From contig NZ_QRQC01000007.1 in assembly GCF_003475325.1 (NCBI RefSeq), positions 1 through 64,000 of the forward strand: a stretch of DNA of 64,000 bases, read 5' to 3'. The position numbers and the translations under genes were made by a program. Position 1 is the first letter of the stretch; every line of letters begins with the position of its first letter. This stretch comes from Collinsella sp. AF33-16 (GTDB lineage: Bacteria; Actinomycetota; Coriobacteriia; Coriobacteriales; Coriobacteriaceae). The notes below the pieces were generated by a model. It made no database searches and was not told the origin of the DNA. It saw only the letters and a program-made list of their open reading frames with translations. Of the stretch, positions 40,832 to 49,321 are shown piece after piece.

Positions 40832-42349
40832 TTAGTTGGTGCTCATTCGTTTTGCTGCAGACTCGACGTAACTGTCCATCTCATCGACGTCGCAGACGTC
40901 TTCGAAGCGGACGGGCTTGGACTCGAGCTCGGCGAGCTGTGCCGGGGCGACCGTGTTGGTGGCCTGCTCGAGCACACGCATAGCCTCAAAGTCGTCCTCG
41001 GGCACGTCGAGGCCCAGGGCATCGCAGCAGGCGCGCGGGAACTTGTAGGGGCTGGCGGTCGAAAGCAGCACGCGGGCCTTGGCGCCCTCGGCGGGGGTGA
41101 CTTTTTCAAAGACGTGATAGCCGCAGGCGGTGTGCGGGTCGATCACGTAGCCGTTTGCGTCCCAGCAGCTCTTGATGGCAGCGCGGACCTCGTCCTCGCT
41201 GGCCCAGCCGCAGCCAAAGACGCTCTGAATCTTTGCCAGCAGGTTGGCGGGAACTTCGTAGCGACCAGTCTGTGCCAGCTGCTCCATAAGGTCGGCAACA
41301 AGCTCGCAGTCGCCGTCGGACAGGAAGTAGAGCATGCGCTCCAGGTTGGAGCTGATGAGGATGTCCATCGACGGCGAGATGGTCGTGAAGAACGGACGGT
41401 TGCGGTCGTAGACGCCGGTGGTCAGGAAGTCGGCAAGCACGTTGTTCTTGTCGCTCGCGACGATGAGCTTGGCGACGGGCAGACCCATGCGCTTGGCATA
41501 GTAGCCGGCCAGGATATCGCCAAAGTTACCGGTCGGTACACAGAACTCTACGGCGTCGCCAGCCTCGATAGCGTCGGCGCGCAACAGCTGCGCATAGGCG
41601 GCAAAGTAGTAGACGACCTGCGGTACCAGACGGCCGACATTGATGGAGTTGGCGCTCGAAAGCACCGTGCCAGCGCCCTCCAGGCGCTCGGCAAGCTCCT
41701 TATCGGCAAAGATGCGCTTGACGGCGCTCTGGGCGTCGTCAAAGTTGCCGCGGATACCGCAGACGGCGACGTTGTCGCCCTCCTGCGTGGACATCTGCAG
41801 GTTCTGCACGCGGCTGACCTTGCCCTCGGGATAAAAGACGGTGATGCCCGTACCTGGAGCGTCGGCAAAACCGGCGAGTGCGGCCTTGCCGGTGTCGCCC
41901 GACGTGGCGGTGACGATCATGATGCGCTCGGCGCCGCCGTCCTTGGCGGAGGTGCGGGCCATGAGGCGGGGGAGCATCTGCAGGGCGACGTCCTTAAAGG
42001 CGCTCGTGGGGCCACCAAAGAGCTCCATCACATAGGTTTGAGGGACGTCGGTGCCCGGCGCTGTATCGAGTTTGACGAGCGGCGTAACCTCTTCGCTCGC
42101 GAACGTGCCGCGGTATGCCTCATTCACACAGGCCGAAATTTCTTCGGCTGTGTAATCATTCAGTAACATTCCCAACACATCTTGAGCGATTTCAAAGTAC
42201 GATTTATCTGCAAGCGAGCTGATATCGACCTGCTGGGTGCCGAGCTCGTCCGAGACAAACAAACCCCCGTCGGGAGCGATGCCGGTACGGATTGCCACCT
42301 TACTTGAGCACGATAAAGTGCGTCCTCGTGTACTATGATAAGTTCCCAT
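40832..42349 (-). CDS. thrC: Threonine synthase
   Basis: PLP enzyme that converts O-phosphohomoserine to threonine. The 505 residues fit the longer E. coli/yeast-type: YHSTRGRTLSCSSKVAIRTG at the start, FGGPTSAFKDVALQ with the PLP lysine near 117-130, ATSGDTGKAALAGF near 161, and NSINVGRLVPQ near 245. ATG 42349 follows CGAGGAGCAGTGTTAT; the open extension to 42394 is not family-like. It is divergent from lysC across about 100 bases, so one region controls both ends of the aspartate pathway. Confidence 0.95.
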   Translation of the reverse strand: MGTYHSTRGRTLSCSSKVAIRTGIAPDGGLFVSDELGTQQVDISSLADKSYFEIAQDVLGMLLNDYTAEEISACVNEAYRGTFASEEVTPLVKLDTAPGTDVPQTYVMELFGGPTSAFKDVALQMLPRLMARTSAKDGGAERIMIVTATSGDTGKAALAGFADAPGTGITVFYPEGKVSRVQNLQMSTQEGDNVAVCGIRGNFDDAQSAVKRIFADKELAERLEGAGTVLSSANSINVGRLVPQVVYYFAAYAQLLRADAIEAGDAVEFCVPTGNFGDILAGYYAKRMGLPVAKLIVASDKNNVLADFLTTGVYDRNRPFFTTISPSMDILISSNLERMLYFLSDGDCELVADLMEQLAQTGRYEVPANLLAKIQSVFGCGWASEDEVRAAIKSCWDANGYVIDPHTACGYHVFEKVTPAEGAKARVLLSTASPYKFPRACCDALGLDVPEDDFEAMRVLEQATNTVAPAQLAELESKPVRFEDVCDVDEMDSYVESAAKRMSTN

Positions 42350-42452
42350 ATAACACTGCTCCTCGGATGCCTTGGTCCCAATCGGTGAACCCATGGTATC
42401 AGAGCGCGCAAAACAGGTTTGCAGAGGCTTTTAGAAAGGTAACCTCCACGCC

Positions 42453-43841
42453 ATGATAAAAATTGCCAAGTTTGGCGGCTCGTCGGTCGCCGACGCCGAA
42501 CACTTTAAGAAGATCAAGGCCATCGTCGATGCCGACCCGGCCCGCCGTTTTGTGGTGGTTTCTGCCTGCGGTCGCCGCTTTAAGGGCGACACCAAGGTGA
42601 CCGACCTGCTCTACCTGGTTAACGCGCACGTTAAGTACCACGTGTCGTGCGAGGAGCTGCTCGAGGACATTGGGCAGCGCTATTTTGATATCGCTGACGA
42701 GCTGGAGCTCACCTATCCCATCCGCGAGGAGTTCGCGGCCTTTGCCGAGCGTGCCCGCTCGGGTGGCTACTCCACCGAGGAGCTCGTGAGCCGTGGCGAG
42801 TGCTTCACCGCTCGCCTGATGGCCGAGTACCTGGGCCTGCCGTTCCTGGACGCCGCGACGGTCGTTGCGTTCCATCACGACGGTACGCTCAGCATGAACC
42901 GCACCTCCGAGCTGGTGCAGGAGTACGGTCAGCAGGGTGGCTTTGTCATGCCCGGTTTCTACGGCGCGACGCGTGAGGGCCAGATCAAGCTGCTCGACCG
43001 TGGTGGCGGCGATATTTCCGGCTCGATTCTGGCTAAGTGCCTGGGCGCCGACCTTTACGAGAACTGGACCGACGTCTCGGGCTTCTACTCTGCCGACCCG
43101 CGCATCGTACCCGAGGCTCAGCCCATTGCGCGCGTTACCTACGAGGAGCTGCGCGAGCTTTCGTACATGGGTGCAAGCGTCCTGCACGAGGAGGCCGTGT
43201 TCCCCGTGCGCGAGGCCGGTATTCCGCTAGTCATCAAGAACACCAACGCGCCGCAGGACCCCGGCACCATCATTAGCGAGACGGCCGACGAGGGCGAGGC
43301 GGAGCCCATCATTACCGGCGTGACCGGCAAGCGCGGCTTTGTCGCCATCAACGTGGCCCGCGACCGCACCAAGCCCCGTGTCGGCTTTATGCGCCGCGCG
43401 CTTTCGGTCTTCGAGCGCTATGACGTCTCCGTCGAGCACATGCCCACCGGTGTCGACCGCTTTGGCGCCGTGGTGCAGGAGCAGGACGTGCACGATTCGC
43501 TGTACTCGCTCGTGGGCGACATTCAGCAGGAGGTCGAGCCGCTCGAGATCGAGGTTGTCGAGGGCCTGGCGCTTATCGCTACCGTTGGCCGCAACCTGCG
43601 CGGTCGCGCCGGCATCTCTGGCCACCTGTTTGGCATGCTTGGCCAGGCGGGCGTGAGCGTGCGTATGATTTCGCAGAGCTGCGACGAGATCAACATCATC
43701 ATCGGCGTGGAGGAGAAGGACTTCGATCTGGCGATCCAGACCATTTACCGTGCCTTCTCCGATGAAAACGGCATTGTGAAGGTCTCCGACCTGGAGGCTC
43801 CCGCGCCGGCCGATCCCATCCAGGCCGCGCTCAAAAAGTAG
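42453..43841 (+). CDS. lysC: Aspartate kinase
   Basis: First step of the aspartate pathway. The 462 residues have KFGGSSVADAEHF near 5-17, the kinase core with RGGGDISGSILAK near 188-200 and YSADPRIVP near 214, then two ACT regulatory domains (about 300-445: VGFMRRALSVFERYDVSVEH and GISGHLFGMLGQAGVSVRMI). It is the monofunctional, long type, not fused to homoserine dehydrogenase. ATG 42453 follows AGAAAGGTAACCTCC. It is followed by a terminator and asd. Feedback by lysine or threonine is expected from the ACT domains but cannot be assigned. Confidence 0.95.
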   Translation: MIKIAKFGGSSVADAEHFKKIKAIVDADPARRFVVVSACGRRFKGDTKVTDLLYLVNAHVKYHVSCEELLEDIGQRYFDIADELELTYPIREEFAAFAERARSGGYSTEELVSRGECFTARLMAEYLGLPFLDAATVVAFHHDGTLSMNRTSELVQEYGQQGGFVMPGFYGATREGQIKLLDRGGGDISGSILAKCLGADLYENWTDVSGFYSADPRIVPEAQPIARVTYEELRELSYMGASVLHEEAVFPVREAGIPLVIKNTNAPQDPGTIISETADEGEAEPIITGVTGKRGFVAINVARDRTKPRVGFMRRALSVFERYDVSVEHMPTGVDRFGAVVQEQDVHDSLYSLVGDIQQEVEPLEIEVVEGLALIATVGRNLRGRAGISGHLFGMLGQAGVSVRMISQSCDEINIIIGVEEKDFDLAIQTIYRAFSDENGIVKVSDLEAPAPADPIQAALKK

Positions 43842-43913
43842 CGACTGCTCGGTGGATTTTTGGGTCATGTCTCAAAAATCTACGGCGGGGCGTTTCGTTT
43901 CGGTTTCGTTTCG

Positions 43914-43946
43914 ACGGGGCGGATTTCGTGCCCGCCCCGTTCTTGT
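43914..43946 (+). terminator. Terminator after lysC
   Basis: ACGGGGCGG and CCGCCCCGT pair, followed by TCTTGTAT. It lies about 70 bases after lysC and 70 before asd. Confidence 0.7.
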
Positions 43947-44014
43947 ATACACTGGCAACAATAATCGGCCTGCTTGGCGTGCGGGCAAAAGCCATAACCT
44001 TTAAAGGGGGAAGC

Positions 44015-45040
44015 ATGAAACAGTACACGGTTGCTATTTTGGGCGCGACGGGAGCTGTGGGCACCCAGATGCTCGAGTGCCTCAACGAGCAGGAGTTTCC
44101 GGTCGGTAAGCTCAAGCTGCTGGCGAGCGCGCGCTCTGCGGGCAAGACCGTTGAGTTCCGCGGCGAGCAGATCGTGATCGAGGAAGCTTGCCCCGAGGCC
44201 TTTGAGGGCTGCGACATCGTGCTCGGCGCTGCCGGCGACGATATCGCCAAGGAGCTGCTGCCCGAGGCCGTCAAGCGCGGCGCCGTCGTGGTCGACAACA
44301 GTCACGCCTTCCGCATGGATCCCGAAGTGCCGCTGGTTGTGCCTGAGATCAATGCCGACGACATCAAGTGGCATCACGGCCTTATCGCCAACCCCAACTG
44401 CGCGACCATCATCGGCCTGGTTCCCACCTGGCCGCTGCATCAGCTCGCCGGCGTGAAGCGCATGATCGTCTCGACGTATCAGGCTGCTTCGGGTGCCGGC
44501 GCTCCCGGCATGGCCGAGCTCGAGGCTCAGCTGGCCGCCCTGGGCCGTGGCGAGGAGATTCCCGAGCCGCGCGCATTTGCCGCCCAGCTCGCGAGCAACC
44601 TGATTCCGCAGATTGGCGGCGTCAAGGAGGAGGGCTTTACCTCCGAGGAGATGAAGCTGCAAAACGAGGGTCGCAAGATTATGCATCTGCCCGAGCTGCG
44701 CGTGAACTGCACCTGCGTGCGCGTGCCCGTGCTGCGCTCGCACTCCGAGAGCATTACGCTCGAGTTCGAGCGTGACATCACGGTTGAGGAGGCTCGTGCT
44801 GCGCTGGCTGCCGCTCCCGGCGTCAAGCTGGTTGACGACATGAGCGCCGAGGATGCGCACGATCGCTTCCCCATGCCGATGGATACGTCCGACCAGGACC
44901 TGATCTGGGTCGGTCGTGTGCGTCGCGACATCTCGAACCCCGAGGCCGCGCGTGGCATCACCTTCTGGTGCTGCGGCGACCAAATCCGTAAGGGCGCGGC
45001 AACCAACGCCGTCCAGATCGCTAAGCTGCTCTGCGAGTAG
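44015..45040 (+). CDS. asd: Aspartate-semialdehyde dehydrogenase
   Basis: Reduces aspartyl phosphate to the semialdehyde with NADPH. The 341 residues show GATGAVGTQMLECL near 9-22, the active-site Cys in NPNCATI near 126-132, QAASGAGAPG near 154, and the substrate His in VPVLRSHSES near 240. ATG 44015 follows AAAGGGGGAAGC; the open extension to 43928 is not family-like. It lies after lysC, with which it forms the start of the threonine route, and is followed by class I hairpin D. Confidence 0.95.
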   Translation: MKQYTVAILGATGAVGTQMLECLNEQEFPVGKLKLLASARSAGKTVEFRGEQIVIEEACPEAFEGCDIVLGAAGDDIAKELLPEAVKRGAVVVDNSHAFRMDPEVPLVVPEINADDIKWHHGLIANPNCATIIGLVPTWPLHQLAGVKRMIVSTYQAASGAGAPGMAELEAQLAALGRGEEIPEPRAFAAQLASNLIPQIGGVKEEGFTSEEMKLQNEGRKIMHLPELRVNCTCVRVPVLRSHSESITLEFERDITVEEARAALAAAPGVKLVDDMSAEDAHDRFPMPMDTSDQDLIWVGRVRRDISNPEAARGITFWCCGDQIRKGAATNAVQIAKLLCE

Positions 45041-45054
45041 CGGTGGACCTGTCC

Positions 45055-45183
45055 GGCGGGGGCCGGGCTTAGTTTTCAGAACGTCCTCGACCATGTGTGG
45101 CGCCTTGTCCTGCTCCTTCGGAGCCGCGGACAAGGCGCCACACTGGTCTGCGGAGTGTTCTGAAAACTAAGCCCGGCCCCCGC
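45055..45183 (+). repeat. Class I long 3' hairpin, copy D (after asd)
   Basis: Outer stem GGCGGGGGCCGGGCTTAGTT with AACTAAGCCCGGCCCCCGCC, fixed blocks CGTCCTCG (45082-45089) and CTGCGGA (45148-45154), inner stem TGTGGCGCCTTGTCC..GGACAAGGCGCCACA. It begins 14 bases after the asd stop and reads the same way. Confidence 0.8.
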
Positions 45184-45337
45184 CTGCGGTGACGCTGCTG
45201 CGAGTGGCCTGCGATGGGGTCGTTGTTGGTTGGGGCCGCTGGGCTGATGTGGGGGAACGTGGTTGTTGCGGGCCCTGGTCCCGGCGGCGGCCTCGGCGCT
45301 TTGCGCCTGCCGCCTTTGGGGACTGCGGAGCGCGGCC

Positions 45338-45441
45338 GGCAGCTGCGGCGCTGTCGCGCCTGCTGCCTGCGGGGACTTTGGGGTCGTGCGGCAGCTGCGG
45401 CGCTGTCGCGCCTGCTGCCTTGGGTGACTTTGGGGTCGATT
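45338..45441. repeat. Tandem repeat, two 52-base units
   Basis: Units starting at 45338 and 45390 both begin GGCAGCTGCGGCGCTGTCGC; a degenerate third unit precedes them (GCCTCGGCGCTTTGCGCCTG). The gap 45184-45497 is very GC-rich, has no convincing gene, and holds the promoter of the methyltransferase near its end. Confidence 0.7.
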
Positions 45442-45497
45442 GAGGTTGTCTGCACAATTCGCGGTATTATGTTGCGAAGTTTTGAAAGGAGCCGCTG

Positions 45498-46076
45498 GTG
45501 GTCACGACGACGTTTGCCTCGCCTTTGGGCGAAATCTTGCTTGCCGCTGATGGCCGCGGTCTGACGGGGCTTTGGTTTGAGGGACAGGAGCATTTTGGCT
45601 CCACGCTTCTCCGGGAAGACTCCGAACATGTTGAAGGCGCTGACGCGGTTTCCGGTACCGGTGGGATGTCTCCGGTGAGTCCGGTAAATGGTGCGGCCTC
45701 TTCGGTGCTTGAGCGTTCCTGGGCTTGGCTGAATGCTTATTTTGCAGGGCAGGAACCTCGGTTTACGCCGCCGTTGCATATGATCGGTACGGCGTTCCAG
45801 CGCGAGGTTTGGTTTGAGCTGCTTTCTATCCCACGTGGCGAAGTCGCTACATATGGCGAGATTGCCCAGCGTATTGCGGCTCGACATCGTGTGCCGGGAA
45901 ATGAGGCGCCCGTCGTGTCTCCTCGTGCGGTGGGGGCTGCGGTTGCGCGTAATCCCATTTCGATAATCGTGCCGTGCCATCGCGTGGTCGCGGCCGACGG
46001 ATCGCTCAACGGATATGCCGGCGGGCTTGATCGCAAGGAGTGGCTGCTTCGGCTTGAGGGCGCGTACGAGGACTAA
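45498..46076 (+). CDS. ogt: Methylated-DNA--[protein]-cysteine S-methyltransferase
   Basis: Suicide repair of O6-alkylguanine. The 192 residues include the active-site IVPCHRVVAADGSLNGYAGG near 155-174, a DNA-binding region IPRGEVATYGEIAQRIA near 115-131 and the usual AVGAAVARNP. Compared with typical 165-175-residue Ogt there are short inserts (about 40-65, EHVEGADAVSGTGGMSPVS, and PGNEAPVVSP). GTG 45498 follows GAAAGGAGCCGCTG. It stands alone. Confidence 0.93.
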   Translation: MVTTTFASPLGEILLAADGRGLTGLWFEGQEHFGSTLLREDSEHVEGADAVSGTGGMSPVSPVNGAASSVLERSWAWLNAYFAGQEPRFTPPLHMIGTAFQREVWFELLSIPRGEVATYGEIAQRIAARHRVPGNEAPVVSPRAVGAAVARNPISIIVPCHRVVAADGSLNGYAGGLDRKEWLLRLEGAYED

Positions 46077-46116
46077 CGTTCGGGCACTTTGCATAGCCAG
46101 GACGCCATGAAAGAAT

Positions 46117-46268
46117 GGGACGCGCTTTCCGAATGGAGGCCCGGGCGGAAACCACGTCCCGGAATTCCGTTTTAAAGCGGGACACGCTTTCCGAATGGCG
46201 TCCCAAGCGGAAACCACGTCCCGGAATACAGCCTCAGAGTGGGACGCCGTTTCCGGTTGAGACCACCT
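46117..46268. repeat. Tandem hairpin repeat, 62-base period
   Basis: Units start at 46117, 46179 and 46241 (the last is partial). Each opens with GGGAC.CGC.TTTCCG; within a unit GGGACG..TTTCCG pairs with CGGAAA..CGTCCC. The gap between ogt and the convergent ClC gene consists mostly of these. Confidence 0.75.
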
Positions 46269-46282
46269 GCTTGAGCATCTTT

Positions 46283-47518
46283 CTACGCTCGCTTTTGCAG
46301 TGCATAGATCGATTTGTCCATGTTGAACAGGTAAGCCACGACGCAGACAATAAAGAAAATCGGCAGATTGCCAAAGCCAAAGACCTCGCAGCCAATAAGG
46401 ATGGGCGCGAGCAGCGTGTTGGTGGCGCTGCCAAAGACGGCGGCATAACCCAGCGCGGCGCAGAGCTCGACGGGCATGCCGAGAATCCCGGCGAGCATGA
46501 CACCCAGACTGGCCCCGATGGAGAACAGCGGCGTCACCTCGCCACCCTGATAACCTGCGGCAAGCGTGGCGATGGTGAGTGCGAATTTGAGCGCCCAGTC
46601 CCAAGGCATGATGGCGATCTTGCCTTCACCGTTGAGCGCCGCTGATATCAGGTTGGTGCCAAGTCCGCAGTATCGCCCCTGCCACAGTGCGAACAGGATC
46701 GCCGACAGCGCAAGGCCCATAACGGCAACGCGCATGTAAGGGTTGGGGAGCAGCCGCGCTGCAAGGGTCTTGGCATGGGCAAGGCACCAGGCAAAAGCTC
46801 CACCTACCATACCAAACGCGATACCCAACAGCGCCAGCCGCTCAAGACCGGGGAGGTCAAGCGCATATGAGGCGACAACGGCGACCTCAAACTTCTCGAG
46901 TCCCAAGGCGCCGGAAGTCATGCTTGCGGCGAGCGAGGCTGCGAGTGCGGGAAGCAACGCACGGTATTCCAAGCGTCCTGCGACCAGTACTTCGATGGCA
47001 AAGACCGTGGCGGCGAGAGGCGTTCGAAAGAGTCCGGCAAAGCCGGCGGCCATGCCAATAAGCAAAAACGTGTTGCCGGGGTCTCGGAAAGGCAGGCGTC
47101 GGCCGATCCAATGTGAGACGGTTGCGCCGATCTGCACGGCCACGCCCTCGCGTCCCGCACTGCCGCCAAAGAGGTGCGTCCCCCACGTGCTCAGCATAAT
47201 GAGCGGCACCAAACGCGGGGAGATGGCTTTCTCGCGTCCGTGGCCCACGTCGAAGACCAGACTCATGCCGCGGTCGGTGCCCTTGCCCCAAGTGCGGTAG
47301 GCAAACACGATGGCAAGGCCCATAAGAGCGAGGAAGGGAAGGAGCAGCGTGATGTGCTCGTCGCGGAAGGCGCCGATTGCCAGGAGCACACGACCAAAAA
47401 AGGCACAGATGGCGCCAACGATAACGCCGATAGGGATTCCGACGGCGCCCATGAGCACGAGACCGCTATAGGTGTTGACCAGGCGTTTGATTCTGCTCGA
47501 AGCGCTGCTTTCTGACAT
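46283..47518 (-). CDS. ClC-family anion channel/antiporter
   Basis: A 411-residue membrane protein with about ten or more helices. The filter region GGSAGREGVAVQIG near 123-136 keeps the gating Glu but has Val where chloride-type ClC proteins have Pro (GREGP). The second filter segment is GYQGGEVTPLFSIGA near 317. I recall such GREGV/GGEVTPLF forms in the fluoride-exporting CLC-F branch, but assign that only tentatively. No fluoride-riboswitch consensus was seen upstream. ATG 47518 is chosen; GTG 47533 is the alternative. Confidence 0.87.
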   Translation of the reverse strand: MSESSASSRIKRLVNTYSGLVLMGAVGIPIGVIVGAICAFFGRVLLAIGAFRDEHITLLLPFLALMGLAIVFAYRTWGKGTDRGMSLVFDVGHGREKAISPRLVPLIMLSTWGTHLFGGSAGREGVAVQIGATVSHWIGRRLPFRDPGNTFLLIGMAAGFAGLFRTPLAATVFAIEVLVAGRLEYRALLPALAASLAASMTSGALGLEKFEVAVVASYALDLPGLERLALLGIAFGMVGGAFAWCLAHAKTLAARLLPNPYMRVAVMGLALSAILFALWQGRYCGLGTNLISAALNGEGKIAIMPWDWALKFALTIATLAAGYQGGEVTPLFSIGASLGVMLAGILGMPVELCAALGYAAVFGSATNTLLAPILIGCEVFGFGNLPIFFIVCVVAYLFNMDKSIYALQKRA

Positions 47519-47703
47519 TTTGCTTTCCGACACTTGCTCTCTTGATAGAAAAAGAGCTGGAGTTGCGCATCGTTGAGAGGCTTTCCAGCTTTAGCAAAAC
47601 AAACTTATAAGATGCGACGGGCCGCGTCAAGATAATTACCGGACGGCCTAGGAGGCGGCTGGTTGGCTGGCTTAAAACCTAGCGCGTGAAATGACGCCCC
47701 ACG

Positions 47704-48342
47704 CTATTCAGCGCGCTTGATAGGATGACGAACCACAGTCTTAAGTTTCTCCGGTGCACATTTGCGTGGATCGGAGAGATAGATTTCGTGATGTAAACGG
47801 GTGTCTGAGAAGTCGGGGGCATAGCCCTGTTCGGTCGCGTATTCATGCATGGCGTCTACGGTTGTCGGCTCGCTGTCATAGGGTCCGGTATGCATGCACT
47901 GAACGCAGAGACCCTCATCAACTTTAAGCAGCTCAACAGCGGTAAAGTCTAGTTTCTTTTTGGCCGTGGCTTCAGCGACTGCCCAGTCAAAATCATCTCG
48001 GCTGACGAAATCGGGCAGGCGGATGCACGAGATAAAGTTGAAATCGTCCTTGCGTACATAATCGATGTCGCCGCTCGGGGAGTCTTGCCACCAGAAACCC
48101 TCGAGCGGCGGTACCACAAAGTCGAAATAGCCCTCGATGCTCCTTGGGCCTTTCTTCGACATCTTGACGGTATAGGCGATGCCGTAAAGTAGCGGCAGGG
48201 CGTTTTGATACTCGCCACCTTCGGTATTTGGGTCGCCCTTTCCGCGAACGGCAACGTAGTTCATAGGCGGGACAGTTACGATGCTCGGCTTGCTTGCAGG
48301 TTTGTAGAGCTCCTTGCATTCCTTCTTAAAGTCGAACGCCAT
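47704..48342 (-). CDS. GyrI-like small-molecule-binding domain protein
   Basis: A 212-residue soluble protein. It begins FDFKKECKELYKPASKPSIV, with VPPMNYVAVRGKGDPN near 24-39, FWWQDS near 83, CMHTGPYDSEPTTVDAMHEY near 150 and LHHEIYLSDPRK near 184. This is the stand-alone GyrI-like (SOUL/effector-binding) family, which binds or hydrolyses small cationic or aromatic compounds; no DNA-binding domain is attached. ATG 48342 has GAAAGGCGGCCAAC upstream. The convergent or divergent neighbours give no clue to the ligand. Confidence 0.82.
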   Translation of the reverse strand: MAFDFKKECKELYKPASKPSIVTVPPMNYVAVRGKGDPNTEGGEYQNALPLLYGIAYTVKMSKKGPRSIEGYFDFVVPPLEGFWWQDSPSGDIDYVRKDDFNFISCIRLPDFVSRDDFDWAVAEATAKKKLDFTAVELLKVDEGLCVQCMHTGPYDSEPTTVDAMHEYATEQGYAPDFSDTRLHHEIYLSDPRKCAPEKLKTVVRHPIKRAE

Positions 48343-48529
48343 GTTGGCCGCCTTTCTGCGTATTGGCCTGCTTAGATAGTTGAATCATATCATAGAAACG
48401 AACAGCTGTTCGAATTATTTGGCTGACAGATTGAGATGCGTGCGTTGTGCTTGGCGGTCGGCCTGACCCCGTCGATGATTTCTCGGCCTCCCCGGCGCCT
48501 CATCTATAGCTGCCGTTTCCCCCATATAA

Positions 48530-48566
48530 AACCTGCCAAAATAAACCTGTCCCTTTTTGGTAGGTG
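48530..48566. repeat. CCAAAAAGGGACAGG hairpin (inverted copy)
   Basis: AACCTGCCAAAATAAACCTG then TCCCTTTTTGGTAGG. On the minus strand it matches the copies at 52088, 57799 and 60069 (arms CCTGCCAAAA/TTTTGGCAGG, loop GGGACAGGTTTA). Here it lies in a divergent promoter region, where a terminator would not make sense. Confidence 0.75.
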
Positions 48567-48614
48567 GGAAATGGGTAATACTAAAGAGTTATCCGACCAG
48601 ATGGGAATTAATCG

Positions 48615-49316
<702 letters not shown>

Positions 49317-49321
49317 CGCCC

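Noticed and set aside
46117..46268. Periodic hairpins as a CRISPR array
   Set aside because: The units are contiguous repeats without unique spacers, and no cas genes are near.
45069..46604. 511-residue minus-strand ORF across class I copy D, ogt and the 62-base repeats
   Set aside because: Its translation consists of repeat-derived peptides and the antisense of ogt; no family resemblance.
47534..47650. Fluoride riboswitch upstream of the ClC gene
   Set aside because: The conserved GATGG and CTGATGG-type segments were looked for on the minus strand and not found.
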